Assembly: GCA_015487555.1 (NCBI GenBank)
Contig: WFPK01000015.1
Coordinates: forward strand, 1 to 54,464
Source: Phycisphaerales bacterium
Lineage (GTDB): Bacteria > Planctomycetota > Phycisphaerae > Phycisphaerales > UBA1924
Reading direction: 5' to 3'
Length of the DNA stretch: 54,464 nucleotides
Part shown: one piece after another, positions 6,687-14,905 of the stretch
Numbering within the stretch: position 1 is the stretch's first letter
How the letters are laid out: each line of letters begins with the position of its first letter
Made by a program: the position numbers and the translations under genes
The notes under the pieces: generated by a model
The model's input: the letters and a program-made list of their open reading frames with translations, nothing else
What the model was told of the DNA's origin: nothing
Databases searched by the model: none

Positions 6687-9600
6687 TCAGGCATGAATGA
6701 TTTTATCGAGTTGTTCGCGCAGCCGCTTCTCTGAGACTTGCACCGAAGTCCGAAGCTCTTGGGCAAAGGTCGCCACGCGGAACTCCTCGACCATCCACCG
6801 CAGTGTCCAGAACTCGTCAGCCACCTCCGCGGTATGCGCCCCTTGGGCCATCAACTCATGGAGACACTTGGTCCAGGCATACACCCGCTCCGCCATCTTC
6901 GCATCGCGATCGGGTCCAATCGAGCGGAGCTTGTTGAGCCGAATATCCATCGCCCGTAGATACCGTGCATAACACCACAGCCAACGCGTCGGCGTGATCA
7001 CCAGGGCGTTGTTGTCGAGGAGCATGTCGAGCTGGGCGTGCATATCGGCAATCGCCGATCGCCAGGTGTCGGGGTGGGGTTCATCGAGCCGACCTTCGAT
7101 GCGCATCAGGCTGTCGAATATCTGCGTCAGATTCGAGATCACCCGATTGGTCTCATCGACCCCATGATCCCACGATCCGAGCAACCCAAGCTCGAACTCT
7201 TCCTTGCTTCTTGGCGTCTCTTGATTGTCCGCACAGCACACCAGTCCCACGCGCGTCCAGACGATGGTTTCGAGTTGCGCCGACATCCCGCACGCGGCGG
7301 CGAGCATGCTGAGCTTGGTGTACCCGGGCAGGTTCTTGAGTCGCAACCGAAGCTCGCGCCGGATCGCCAACCCATAGAGCAACCCGAGCCCAGCGTGCGT
7401 GTGCAGATCGGCTTCCCACCGTGTCGCAAGCACCTTGAGCGAAACCGTGTCGGCTTCAACCATCAGCGACGGGAATCCGACGATTTTGGGTGATCCCTTG
7501 CGTGAAAACTCGATCGTCTCGGGGAGCTCATCGAACTCCCACCCGATCATCCCGGTGCGTTCGATATCCCCGCCAGCCTCTTGGATCACCTGCGTCGCTT
7601 GCTGGGCAAACTTGCCTTGGAGCTCGCCCAGATCGCGCGATGCGCCCAGTGTCTTGCCATGGTCGTCGATGACTTCGATGCGTGCGAACAAGAACGGATC
7701 GAGTTGATCGGTTCGGAAATCTTTGGGTTTGATGGTAATCCCGGTGCGCTTGGTGAGCACACTTGCCAGCTGTGCCTCGATCGACCCGCCTGAGGATTCG
7801 ATCACAGGCGTAAGCTCGGCTGCGATCTGATTCGCATCGAACTGACGACGCAATCCCTTGGGCAGTGATCGCACCAATGCTTCGATCCGTTTGGGGATCA
7901 GCCCGGGCACTGCCCAATCGACCTGCTGGCGGGTGAGCTGATGGAGCGCTGCGATCGAGACGCGGATCGTCGCGCCGTCGATGTCTTGACCGGGTTCGAA
8001 GGCATACTTGAGCTTGGAGTGCGCCCCCGAAACCTCGATGGCATCTGGATAGGTTTCAGGCGTGATCTCCGCGGGTGCAAACTCGAGCACATCGGCTTGC
8101 GTCATCTTGAGCAACCCCGGATTCACCGACTCCATCTTCTTCGCCCACCGATCGAAAGCTTTGCCCGAGAAAATATCCTTGGGGAGCTTGGCATCGTAAA
8201 ACGCAAAGAGCGTGTGGTGGTCGGCGATCAGGTCATCTCGCCGGGCTTTGGCTTGGAGCGTGCCCAGATTGGCGATGAGCTTGCGGTTGTGCTTGAGGGC
8301 TTTGGACGACGATCGCATCTGGTCATCGACGAGGGCGTGGTGGATGAAGATTTCTCGCGCCATCACGGGGTCGATCGAGCCATACTGGATCGTTCTTCGT
8401 GGAACAATGTCAAGCCCGAAGAGCGTCACCTTTTCGTCGGCGATGACTCTTCCAGATTCTTCGTCCCAGTGCGGATCAGAATGGGTCTTCTTGATGAGGT
8501 GTGCCCCGGCTTCTTCGATCCATTTGGGATCAATCGACGCGAGCGTGCGCGCATAGACCTTGCTTGTGCGCACAATCTCGGCACACATCACCCACTTGGG
8601 CTTGGCGCGAAACAACGCCGACCCGGGCGAGATCGAGAATGCTGAGTTGCGTGCGCCCTTGAACTCGTGCTTTTCGCCTTTGGTGCCGATGTTGGCGAGC
8701 AGGCCCGTCAATAGCGCACGATGCACCGCGTCTGGATCATCGTGCCCCTTCTTGGGGTTGTATCCCAGCTCGATGCACAACCCGCGCAGCTGACGGTAGA
8801 CCTCTCGCCATTCGTCGAATCGACGGGCGGAGATATACACTTTTTCGCACGCCCGCCAGAGTTTTCGGCGGGTGAGATTCTTGTGCTGATCGTGGTACCA
8901 GTCCCAGAGCTTGATGTACCCGAGGAAATCTGAGCCTGCGACTTGGAACTGGGCGTGCGCTTCATCCGCAGCATCGCGTTTTTCGTGCGGACGAACGCGG
9001 GGGTCTTGCGATGACAAGGCCGATGCGATGATGAGCACATCATGGAGGCATCCTTCGTCGTTGGCTGCGATGACCATGCGAGCGATGCGGGGATCGACGG
9101 GCAGGCGGGCCATGGCCTTGCCGAGCTTGGTGAGTTGCTCTTTCTCATCAAGTGCGCCCAGTTCGTGAAGCGTGTCGCGCCCGTCTCGCCATTGGCGGTT
9201 CTCTGGGCGATCGAGAAATGGGAACTGCTCAGGATCGCCGAGCTTGAGATCGGCCATCTGCAAGATCACCGATGCCAAGTTCGATCGCAGCAGCTCGGGC
9301 TGGGTGAACTCATCGCGGGCGTCGTAGTCGGCTTCATCAAAGAGCCGAACACACACACCCGAAGCGGTCCGCCCGCATCGCCCCGCCCGCTGATTCGCGC
9401 TCGCCTGCGAGATTGGCTCGACCATCAGCCCATGAATTTTGGTGCGTGGGTTGTAGCGTTTCATCCGCGCCATGCCGGGATCAACGACGGATTTGATATT
9501 GGGCACCGTCAGCGAGGTTTCGGCCACATTCGTCGCGATGACAATCCGGGGTCTTCCCGAAGGCTTGAACACCCGCTGCTGCTCGGCTGCGCTCAATCGG

Positions 9601-10571
9601 GCATAGAGCGGAATGATCTCGGTGCCCTCGGGGAGGTGCTCGCGCTTGCGAAGCTCATGGGCGGTCTGGCGAATCTCGCGTTCGCCTGGCATGAAGATGA
9701 GCACATCGTCGTGGCGTTCGTTGACCAGTTGGGCAGCTGCATATGACGCCGCCTCATCGATCCGCATCCCGGTGTTGACATGCTCGGTCTCGTAGCGCAT
9801 CTCAACGGGATAGGTCCGCCCAGAGACTTCGATGATCGGCGCGGGGGCATTGACAGTCCCAAAGTGCTCGGCAAACCGATCCGCATCAATCGTCGCCGAG
9901 GTAACAATGAGCTTCAAATCCCGCCGAGTTTGCAAAAGTCGATGCATATAGCCAAGGAGGAAATCAATGTTGAGCGATCGCTCGTGCGCCTCGTCGATGA
10001 TGATCGCGTCGTACTGGCGGAGTTTGGGATCGCGCCGGGTTTCAGCGAGGAGGATGCCGTCGGTCATCACTTTGATGAGTGTTTGGTCACTCGTCGAATC
10101 AGAGAACCGAATCTTGGTGCCGACCTGCTCGCCGCCTTTGACATTGAGCTCGTCAGCGATGCGCGAGGCGACCGATCTTGCTGCGATTCGACGCGGCTGG
10201 GTGTGCCCGATCAATGCGCCAACGCCCAGCCCGATCTCCAGGCACATCTTGGGAAGCTGGGTCGTTTTTCCTGATCCAGTTTCGCCACAGACGATCGTCA
10301 CTTGATTGTTGCGGATCGTCTCGATGATCTCTTCACGCCGAGCGCTGACGGGGAGTTCTTCAGGATACGAAATCGCAGGCATCGCCCGCTTGCGCATCTC
10401 GTAGCTGGCGATCGCCTCTTCGAGATCGCGTTTGATCGCCGCTTCGACTTTGGTGCGCTGCTCGGGACTCTTCGACCGATCCAACCCACGCAATCGACTG
10501 ATATAGAGCCCCCGCATCCCCGGCGGACAGGCTTGGATCAACGCATCAAAGTTGGTTCTGGTATCAGTCAC
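6687..10571 (-). CDS. hrpA: ATP-dependent RNA helicase HrpA (DEAH box)
   Basis: At 1294 residues this matches the length of proteobacterial HrpA (about 1300). Visible helicase motifs are Walker A GETGSGKT at 96-103, DEAH at 193-196, SAT at 225-227 and the arginine-finger motif QRAGRCGRT. Downstream come the helicase-associated and OB-like regions and a long C-terminal part typical of HrpA (DUF3418-like). It unwinds RNA; in E. coli HrpA acts on stalled ribosomes and fimbrial mRNA processing. The start codon is GTG at 10571. The gene begins 3 bases after the stop of the BtpA-family gene, so the two form an operon. Confidence 0.96.
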   Translation of the reverse strand: MTDTRTNFDALIQACPPGMRGLYISRLRGLDRSKSPEQRTKVEAAIKRDLEEAIASYEMRKRAMPAISYPEELPVSARREEIIETIRNNQVTIVCGETGSGKTTQLPKMCLEIGLGVGALIGHTQPRRIAARSVASRIADELNVKGGEQVGTKIRFSDSTSDQTLIKVMTDGILLAETRRDPKLRQYDAIIIDEAHERSLNIDFLLGYMHRLLQTRRDLKLIVTSATIDADRFAEHFGTVNAPAPIIEVSGRTYPVEMRYETEHVNTGMRIDEAASYAAAQLVNERHDDVLIFMPGEREIRQTAHELRKREHLPEGTEIIPLYARLSAAEQQRVFKPSGRPRIVIATNVAETSLTVPNIKSVVDPGMARMKRYNPRTKIHGLMVEPISQASANQRAGRCGRTASGVCVRLFDEADYDARDEFTQPELLRSNLASVILQMADLKLGDPEQFPFLDRPENRQWRDGRDTLHELGALDEKEQLTKLGKAMARLPVDPRIARMVIAANDEGCLHDVLIIASALSSQDPRVRPHEKRDAADEAHAQFQVAGSDFLGYIKLWDWYHDQHKNLTRRKLWRACEKVYISARRFDEWREVYRQLRGLCIELGYNPKKGHDDPDAVHRALLTGLLANIGTKGEKHEFKGARNSAFSISPGSALFRAKPKWVMCAEIVRTSKVYARTLASIDPKWIEEAGAHLIKKTHSDPHWDEESGRVIADEKVTLFGLDIVPRRTIQYGSIDPVMAREIFIHHALVDDQMRSSSKALKHNRKLIANLGTLQAKARRDDLIADHHTLFAFYDAKLPKDIFSGKAFDRWAKKMESVNPGLLKMTQADVLEFAPAEITPETYPDAIEVSGAHSKLKYAFEPGQDIDGATIRVSIAALHQLTRQQVDWAVPGLIPKRIEALVRSLPKGLRRQFDANQIAAELTPVIESSGGSIEAQLASVLTKRTGITIKPKDFRTDQLDPFLFARIEVIDDHGKTLGASRDLGELQGKFAQQATQVIQEAGGDIERTGMIGWEFDELPETIEFSRKGSPKIVGFPSLMVEADTVSLKVLATRWEADLHTHAGLGLLYGLAIRRELRLRLKNLPGYTKLSMLAAACGMSAQLETIVWTRVGLVCCADNQETPRSKEEFELGLLGSWDHGVDETNRVISNLTQIFDSLMRIEGRLDEPHPDTWRSAIADMHAQLDMLLDNNALVITPTRWLWCYARYLRAMDIRLNKLRSIGPDRDAKMAERVYAWTKCLHELMAQGAHTAEVADEFWTLRWMVEEFRVATFAQELRTSVQVSEKRLREQLDKIIHA

Positions 10572-10574
10572 ACT

Positions 10575-11387
10575 TTACCCACGAAACGCATCGGCCATCT
10601 GCTTGGCTCGATCCGCATCCACCGCATTTTTCCAGAACCCGTCGGCCTTGATCCACGACCCGACAATCAACGCGTCGGCATAGCTGCTCAATGCGCCCGC
10701 ATTCTCAGGCGTCACGCCCGAACCCACCAAGACCGGCAGCTTCGTCGCGCTCCGCACAGCTTTGACATCATCGAGCTCCGTTGGCTTGCCCGTCGAGAGG
10801 CCCGTCACGACAAACCCGTCGGCTCCGAAGAACTCGCCCGCATGGGCAAACTCGGCGATGTCAATATCGCCCGTGATCGCATGCGAAGCGTGCTTCTTTT
10901 TGATGTCGCAGAATATTTTCACACCCTCCGCGCCGATCGACTTGCGATAGCGCAACAAGCCCCCCGCTTCGGCCTTGGCCAAGAGCCCCTCGTCCGCGAC
11001 ATGCGCAAACACAAAGTTTTCGCATCGGATGAACGAGCTGCCGGTTGAGTGGGATACCGCGAGGGCGTGCTTGTTGCCGCCTGATAAAATCTGCACACCG
11101 ACCGGGATCGACACCGCTGCCTTGACCGCATGCACCACCCGCGTCATCGCGGCGATGATCTCCGGGCCCAGCTCGTCGCCATGGACATAGGGCGCATCGT
11201 GCATGTTCTCAACAATGATCGCATCGAACCCTGCGTCCTCGATCTGCCTGGCTTCGAGGGCCGCTTGGTCAGCGAGCGCATCGACTGATTGGGAGCTGTA
11301 GGGCGTGCCGGGGAGGGCACCGACATGGACCATCCCGATGAGTGCGGTGGTGGTATTGGGGATGATCTGGGCAAGGTTTGCGTGCAT
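10575..11387 (-). CDS. BtpA/SgcQ family protein
   Basis: A TIM-barrel protein of 270 residues from the ATG at 11387; another in-frame ATG 30 bases upstream is possible. Family features are ALIGMVHVGALPGTP near the N-terminus, DAIIVENMHDAPY, PVGVQILSGGNKHALAVS, and the phosphate-binding-like end PVLVGSGVTPENAG. Members include cyanobacterial BtpA, needed for photosystem I stability, and SgcQ, a presumed sugar-metabolism enzyme. This organism shows no sign of photosynthesis, so the role here is unknown. It sits 3 bases upstream of hrpA on the same strand. Confidence 0.9.
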   Translation of the reverse strand: MHANLAQIIPNTTTALIGMVHVGALPGTPYSSQSVDALADQAALEARQIEDAGFDAIIVENMHDAPYVHGDELGPEIIAAMTRVVHAVKAAVSIPVGVQILSGGNKHALAVSHSTGSSFIRCENFVFAHVADEGLLAKAEAGGLLRYRKSIGAEGVKIFCDIKKKHASHAITGDIDIAEFAHAGEFFGADGFVVTGLSTGKPTELDDVKAVRSATKLPVLVGSGVTPENAGALSSYADALIVGSWIKADGFWKNAVDADRAKQMADAFRG

Positions 11388-11545
11388 GGGTGTGTTCTCG
11401 TGCGATCTGATGCCCAATCATGGTTCAAATCGTTGTTTTCGGCGATGATGGGTTGTGCCGGGGTCGGCTTTGGCATAGGTTATGTGTCCAATCTTAGAGC
11501 CGCCAGCCCGTCCGAACCTGGGCTTACAAAGGATATCCGAACCCG

Positions 11546-13114
11546 ATGGCTGAAAAACAATACCTCACCGCACCCGATCCCAAAGAAACCAAGTTCCCCA
11601 AAGGCGTACCTTTCATCATTGGGAATGAACTGGCGGAACGGTTTAGCTTTTATGGGATGAATGCCATTCTCGCCATATTTTTGACCAAATATCTGCTTGA
11701 TGCAAACGGCAATGCTGCGTACATGAATGATGAGCAGGCGACGGAGATTGTCCATTTGTTTAAAGCGAGCGCCTACTTCTTTCCCATTCTGGGCGCAATG
11801 CTTGCGGATATTTTCTGGGGAAAATACAAGACAATCTTGCTTATCAGTTTGATGTACTGCCTCGGGCACGGCTCGCTTGCTTTGATGGACCTTGGTCCTG
11901 CAACGGGCATGTGGGATATGAAACCATTCCTGTATGCGGGGCTCATACTGATCGCGATTGGTGCGGGGGGGATCAAACCTTGTGTTTCTGCACATGTTGG
12001 CGACCAGTTTGGTGAGGCGAATAAAGATCGGCTTGCTCAAATATTTAACTGGTTTTACTTTTCGATCAATACCGGTGCCGCGACCAGCATGATTGCCACT
12101 CCTTGGCTTCTTGAACATCACGGGCCTGGGTTGGCCTTCGGTATTCCTGGCATCCTGATGGGACTTGCAACCTTTGTTTTCTGGCTCGGCCGCAACAAGT
12201 TTGTCCATGTCCCCGCTTCAGGATGGGCAAAGTTCAAGAAAGAAACTTTCAGCCCTGATGGGCTGCGGGCCCTCAAGAATCTTGCTCCCCTTTTCTTGAT
12301 CTTTGTTGCATCATTCTGGGCAATATTTGACCAGACCGCCTCAACTTGGGTCCTCCAGGCCGAGGAAATGGATAGATGGATCGGTAACTTCGAAGTGCTT
12401 TCTTCACAACTCCAATCGGTGAATGCGTTCCTCATCATGGCCCTTATCCCTGTATTCGCCTTTGTCATCTATCCGGCTATCAACAGGTTTTATAAACTGA
12501 CTCCTCTTCGGAAAATTGGAATTGGGCTCTCACTCGGGCTTCTCGCAGCCATAATTTCTGCACTTATTCAAGTCGCCATTGACAACAAATCGCCCGAAGC
12601 CTCGGCAGCACTGCTTCAAGCACTTACAGATGCCGGCGTTCAGGCTCAAGGGGGTCTTTCAGATCTTACGCTTGCAGCGCGAGATGCAGGATGGACAAAT
12701 GAAGAGATTCGCCCATACTTAGCGGATATGCCACACATGATTTGGCAAATCCTTGCGTATGTTGTGCTCACCAGCTCCGAGATTATGGTATCTATCGTCT
12801 GCCTTGAGTTCGCCTATACACAGAGCCCTTTGAAAATGAAAAGTTTTATCATGGGGGTTTATTTCCTCGGCGTGTCCTTTGGTAATGTGTTCGTCGCATT
12901 GCTGAACAAAGGGCTTGATTCATTCCGCGACGACCAAGGGAATACTCTGCTCGAAGGAGCCAGCTACAACTGGTTCTTTGCTGGCATCATGGGTCTCTCC
13001 GCAGTTGGATTTGTGCTCTGGGCGAAGTCTTACAAAGGGCAGACATATATCCAAGGTACCGCGAGTGAGGCACTCAAGATCGAGAGCGAAGCGGAAGGAA
13101 CCGAACCACGATAG
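11546..13114 (+). CDS. POT/PTR family proton-coupled peptide transporter
   Basis: A 522-residue inner-membrane transporter with about a dozen or more hydrophobic segments. The proton-coupling motif ExxER is present as E28-L-A-E31-R32 (GNELAERFSFYGM), followed by the family pattern FFPILGAMLADIFWGKYKTI and IGAGGIKPCVSAHVGDQF. It should import di- or tripeptides with protons. The coding sequence is visibly more AT-rich and uses more T- and A-ending codons than its neighbours, which may mean a separate origin. It is flanked by opposite-strand genes, so it is a single-gene unit, and it ends at a good bidirectional terminator. Confidence 0.94.
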   Translation: MAEKQYLTAPDPKETKFPKGVPFIIGNELAERFSFYGMNAILAIFLTKYLLDANGNAAYMNDEQATEIVHLFKASAYFFPILGAMLADIFWGKYKTILLISLMYCLGHGSLALMDLGPATGMWDMKPFLYAGLILIAIGAGGIKPCVSAHVGDQFGEANKDRLAQIFNWFYFSINTGAATSMIATPWLLEHHGPGLAFGIPGILMGLATFVFWLGRNKFVHVPASGWAKFKKETFSPDGLRALKNLAPLFLIFVASFWAIFDQTASTWVLQAEEMDRWIGNFEVLSSQLQSVNAFLIMALIPVFAFVIYPAINRFYKLTPLRKIGIGLSLGLLAAIISALIQVAIDNKSPEASAALLQALTDAGVQAQGGLSDLTLAARDAGWTNEEIRPYLADMPHMIWQILAYVVLTSSEIMVSIVCLEFAYTQSPLKMKSFIMGVYFLGVSFGNVFVALLNKGLDSFRDDQGNTLLEGASYNWFFAGIMGLSAVGFVLWAKSYKGQTYIQGTASEALKIESEAEGTEPR

Positions 13115-13144
13115 GAAGCTATCCGCCCTCATCATCGTAAAACA

Positions 13145-13170
13145 CCCCGTGCAGCATCACGGGGCGTTTT
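13145..13170. terminator. Bidirectional terminator
   Basis: CCCCGTG-CAGCAT-CACGGGG forms a perfect 7-bp stem. It is flanked by an A-run on the left and CGTTTT on the right, so it has a T-tract on both strands. It serves the convergent peptide transporter and M50 protease genes. Confidence 0.88.
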
Positions 13171-13190
13171 GTATATCTATCAATGGTTCG

Positions 13191-13898
13191 TCAGGTGTCC
13201 ATATTCGGAAAGAAGATCGCCCAGAAGATATCGGTGATCGCTTCGATCGAAATGCGTGCCCAGTCAAAGATAATCAGCCCGCCGAAGATGAAGAAGATAA
13301 TCAAGACACCCAACCCGATCCACCGCCCGTTCTCTGAGAGCATCATTCTCCGATAGCTGGGCATCACATCCATCAGAATCCGCCCGCCATCGAGCGGCGG
13401 CACCGGCAACAAATTAAACAACATCAACACAATGTTGAGCATCGCGCCCAGATGGAGAAAAGTCTTCATATTCGTCGCCAGCGGGTCGGCGATCGTCACC
13501 GACGAAATCAGCTGCCCCTCACACAACGGCACCCAGAACATCAACCCCACCAATGCGATCGTGGCCAATGCAAGATTCATCAATGGGCCCGCCAACGAAA
13601 CAATCGCATCGGCGTATCGCCCGTGAAGTTTCGATGGGTTGACAGGCATCATGCCCCAGGCGATGCCGATGAACACGAACATCAAGAGCGAATATGGGCC
13701 CATATGCACCAGCGGATTCCAAGTCATGTGCCCGGTGATTCTGGGGGTGTCGTCGCCGAGCTTGATCGCGGTCCATCCGTGGGCGAGTTCATGGAGGCAG
13801 ATGGAGAGGACCACCCAGACAGTCCATGAAACAACCCACACCTGGCCGTTGATGTCGGGATTGTTGAGCAAGCTCGTAATCCACCATCCACCACCCAT
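13191..13898 (-). CDS. M50 (site-2) family membrane metalloprotease
   Basis: A polytopic membrane protein of 235 residues. The zinc motif HELAH is at 36-40 inside the first hydrophobic region, and the third ligand lies in NLLPVPPLDGGR (Asp170), as in short S2P/Rip-type intramembrane proteases. It has no PDZ or CBS domain, so it belongs to the compact group sometimes called SpoIVFB-like or YwhC-like. The substrate is unknown; anti-sigma factors or membrane proteins are the usual targets of this family. It lies upstream of no obvious partner and is followed by a shared terminator with the peptide transporter. Confidence 0.92.
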   Translation of the reverse strand: MGGGWWITSLLNNPDINGQVWVVSWTVWVVLSICLHELAHGWTAIKLGDDTPRITGHMTWNPLVHMGPYSLLMFVFIGIAWGMMPVNPSKLHGRYADAIVSLAGPLMNLALATIALVGLMFWVPLCEGQLISSVTIADPLATNMKTFLHLGAMLNIVLMLFNLLPVPPLDGGRILMDVMPSYRRMMLSENGRWIGLGVLIIFFIFGGLIIFDWARISIEAITDIFWAIFFPNMDT

Positions 13899-13938
13899 GT
13901 GTGGGCTCCTTGTGCGTATTGCGTTGTGCGTTCAGCGA

Positions 13939-14313
13939 TCAGGCTTTGGCGGGCACAGCCGAGGTTGCTGCGGTTGCCTGCTCGACGAGCTTGTCGAAGA
14001 GCTTTGGATCCTCGATCGCGATCTGCGAGAGCATCTTGCGGTTGAGGTTGTTGCCGCTGAGCTTGAGCCCGTTGATGAACAGCGAATAGCGTGTGCCTCG
14101 CATCTTGCAAGCAGCGGTGATCCGAGTGATCCAGAGCTTGCGCATCTCGCGTTTGAGTGTGCGCCGGTCACGGAATGCATAGCACCCAGCGCGACGGACT
14201 GCGATCTTGGCCTGGTACTTATGCCGGCTCTTGGAACCGAAGTAGCCTCTGGCCTGACGGAGAATCTTTTTACGGGCTTTGGTGCGTGCTGCACCTTTAC
14301 GGACGCGTGGCAT
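13939..14313 (-). CDS. rplT: 50S ribosomal protein L20
   Basis: A 124-residue protein with the L20 signature throughout: MPRVRKGAARTKARKKIL at the start, ARGYFGSKSRHKYQA, and WITRITAACKMRGTRYSLFI. L20 binds 23S rRNA early in large-subunit assembly and in several bacteria represses its own operon. The C-terminal tail after DKLVEQA is slightly long. It lies downstream of rpmI; the 135-base gap between them holds alternative hairpins that may carry regulation. Confidence 0.98.
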   Translation of the reverse strand: MPRVRKGAARTKARKKILRQARGYFGSKSRHKYQAKIAVRRAGCYAFRDRRTLKREMRKLWITRITAACKMRGTRYSLFINGLKLSGNNLNRKMLSQIAIEDPKLFDKLVEQATAATSAVPAKA

Positions 14314-14390
14314 GGTTCATGCTCTCCAAGTTTGTCTGACGGAGCCGACTCGCAGTCGATCTTGGTCCCGGCAAACGGGGATGGTTGACC

Positions 14391-14430
14391 CGAGCCAACA
14401 CGCTGTTGACTCGAAAAAACAGTTGGCTCG
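14391..14430 (-). promoter_or_regulatory. rplT: Alternative hairpins in the rpmI-rplT spacer
   Basis: On the minus-strand transcript, CGAGCCAAC (14430-14422) can pair perfectly with GTTGGCTCG (14399-14391). An inner copy, CGAGTCAACA (14413-14404), can pair with the same downstream arm through one G-U pair. Two mutually exclusive stems about 80-110 bases before the rplT start would suit L20 autoregulation, which is known in other bacteria. That regulatory role is inference. Confidence 0.45.
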
Positions 14431-14448
14431 AAAAATCAAGCCGTTGAT

Positions 14449-14748
14449 TTAGCTCTCAGCCGCTGCTGCCTTGGCAGCGGCACGCATTTCTCGCTTCTGC
14501 TCGGGCGATGGGTTACGACGCATCGAAGTGCGAGGCTGATTGCGCCCACGCAAACGACGGAAGAGCAGCTTCTCGAAGCGCTTGGCTTCGGAGGCGACCA
14601 CATGGCGATCCTTGCGAAGCTGACGCAGACGCTTGGCGGTCTTGCGTGAAGAGAGATGCTTGTGATACGCAGCCCGATGACGGACCTTGCCGGTCTTCGA
14701 GACGCGGACGCGCTTGGACAAACCTTTATGACTCTTATTCTTTGGCAT
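14449..14748 (-). CDS. rpmI: 50S ribosomal protein L35, with C-terminal extension
   Basis: The first 65 or so residues are canonical L35: MPKNKSHKGLSKRVRVSKTG, then KVRHRAAYHKHL and the basic KTAKRLRQLRKD. The protein is 99 residues, about a third longer than usual, because of a basic and then Ala/Glu-rich tail (RNPSPEQKREMRAAAKAAAAES). It precedes rplT as in most bacteria, but infC, which normally starts this operon, is absent; the upstream neighbour is an anti-sigma-like gene. Confidence 0.95.
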   Translation of the reverse strand: MPKNKSHKGLSKRVRVSKTGKVRHRAAYHKHLSSRKTAKRLRQLRKDRHVVASEAKRFEKLLFRRLRGRNQPRTSMRRNPSPEQKREMRAAAKAAAAES

Positions 14749-14796
14749 CGCACTCGCTCCGGGCGGTTGATGGACGGATATCTTACAAATTCACGC

Positions 14797-14811
14797 CTGC
14801 ATCGATTGCAG
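14797..14811. promoter_or_regulatory. Palindrome upstream of rpmI
   Basis: CTGCA-TCGAT-TGCAG is a 15-bp palindrome about 50 bases upstream of the rpmI start. A possible -10-like TAAGAT (minus strand, near 14779) lies just downstream. It could be part of the rpmI-rplT promoter or an operator; no regulator is identified. The rest of the 157-base gap shows nothing else. Confidence 0.25.
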
Positions 14812-14905
14812 ACAGGAGGAGAGGGTAGGCGCCGTGCGCCAGATCGACCACCTCTTCATCGCCCTGAACCTGGATTCTGGACGGATTCTGATCGAAAAAG
14901 CCCGA

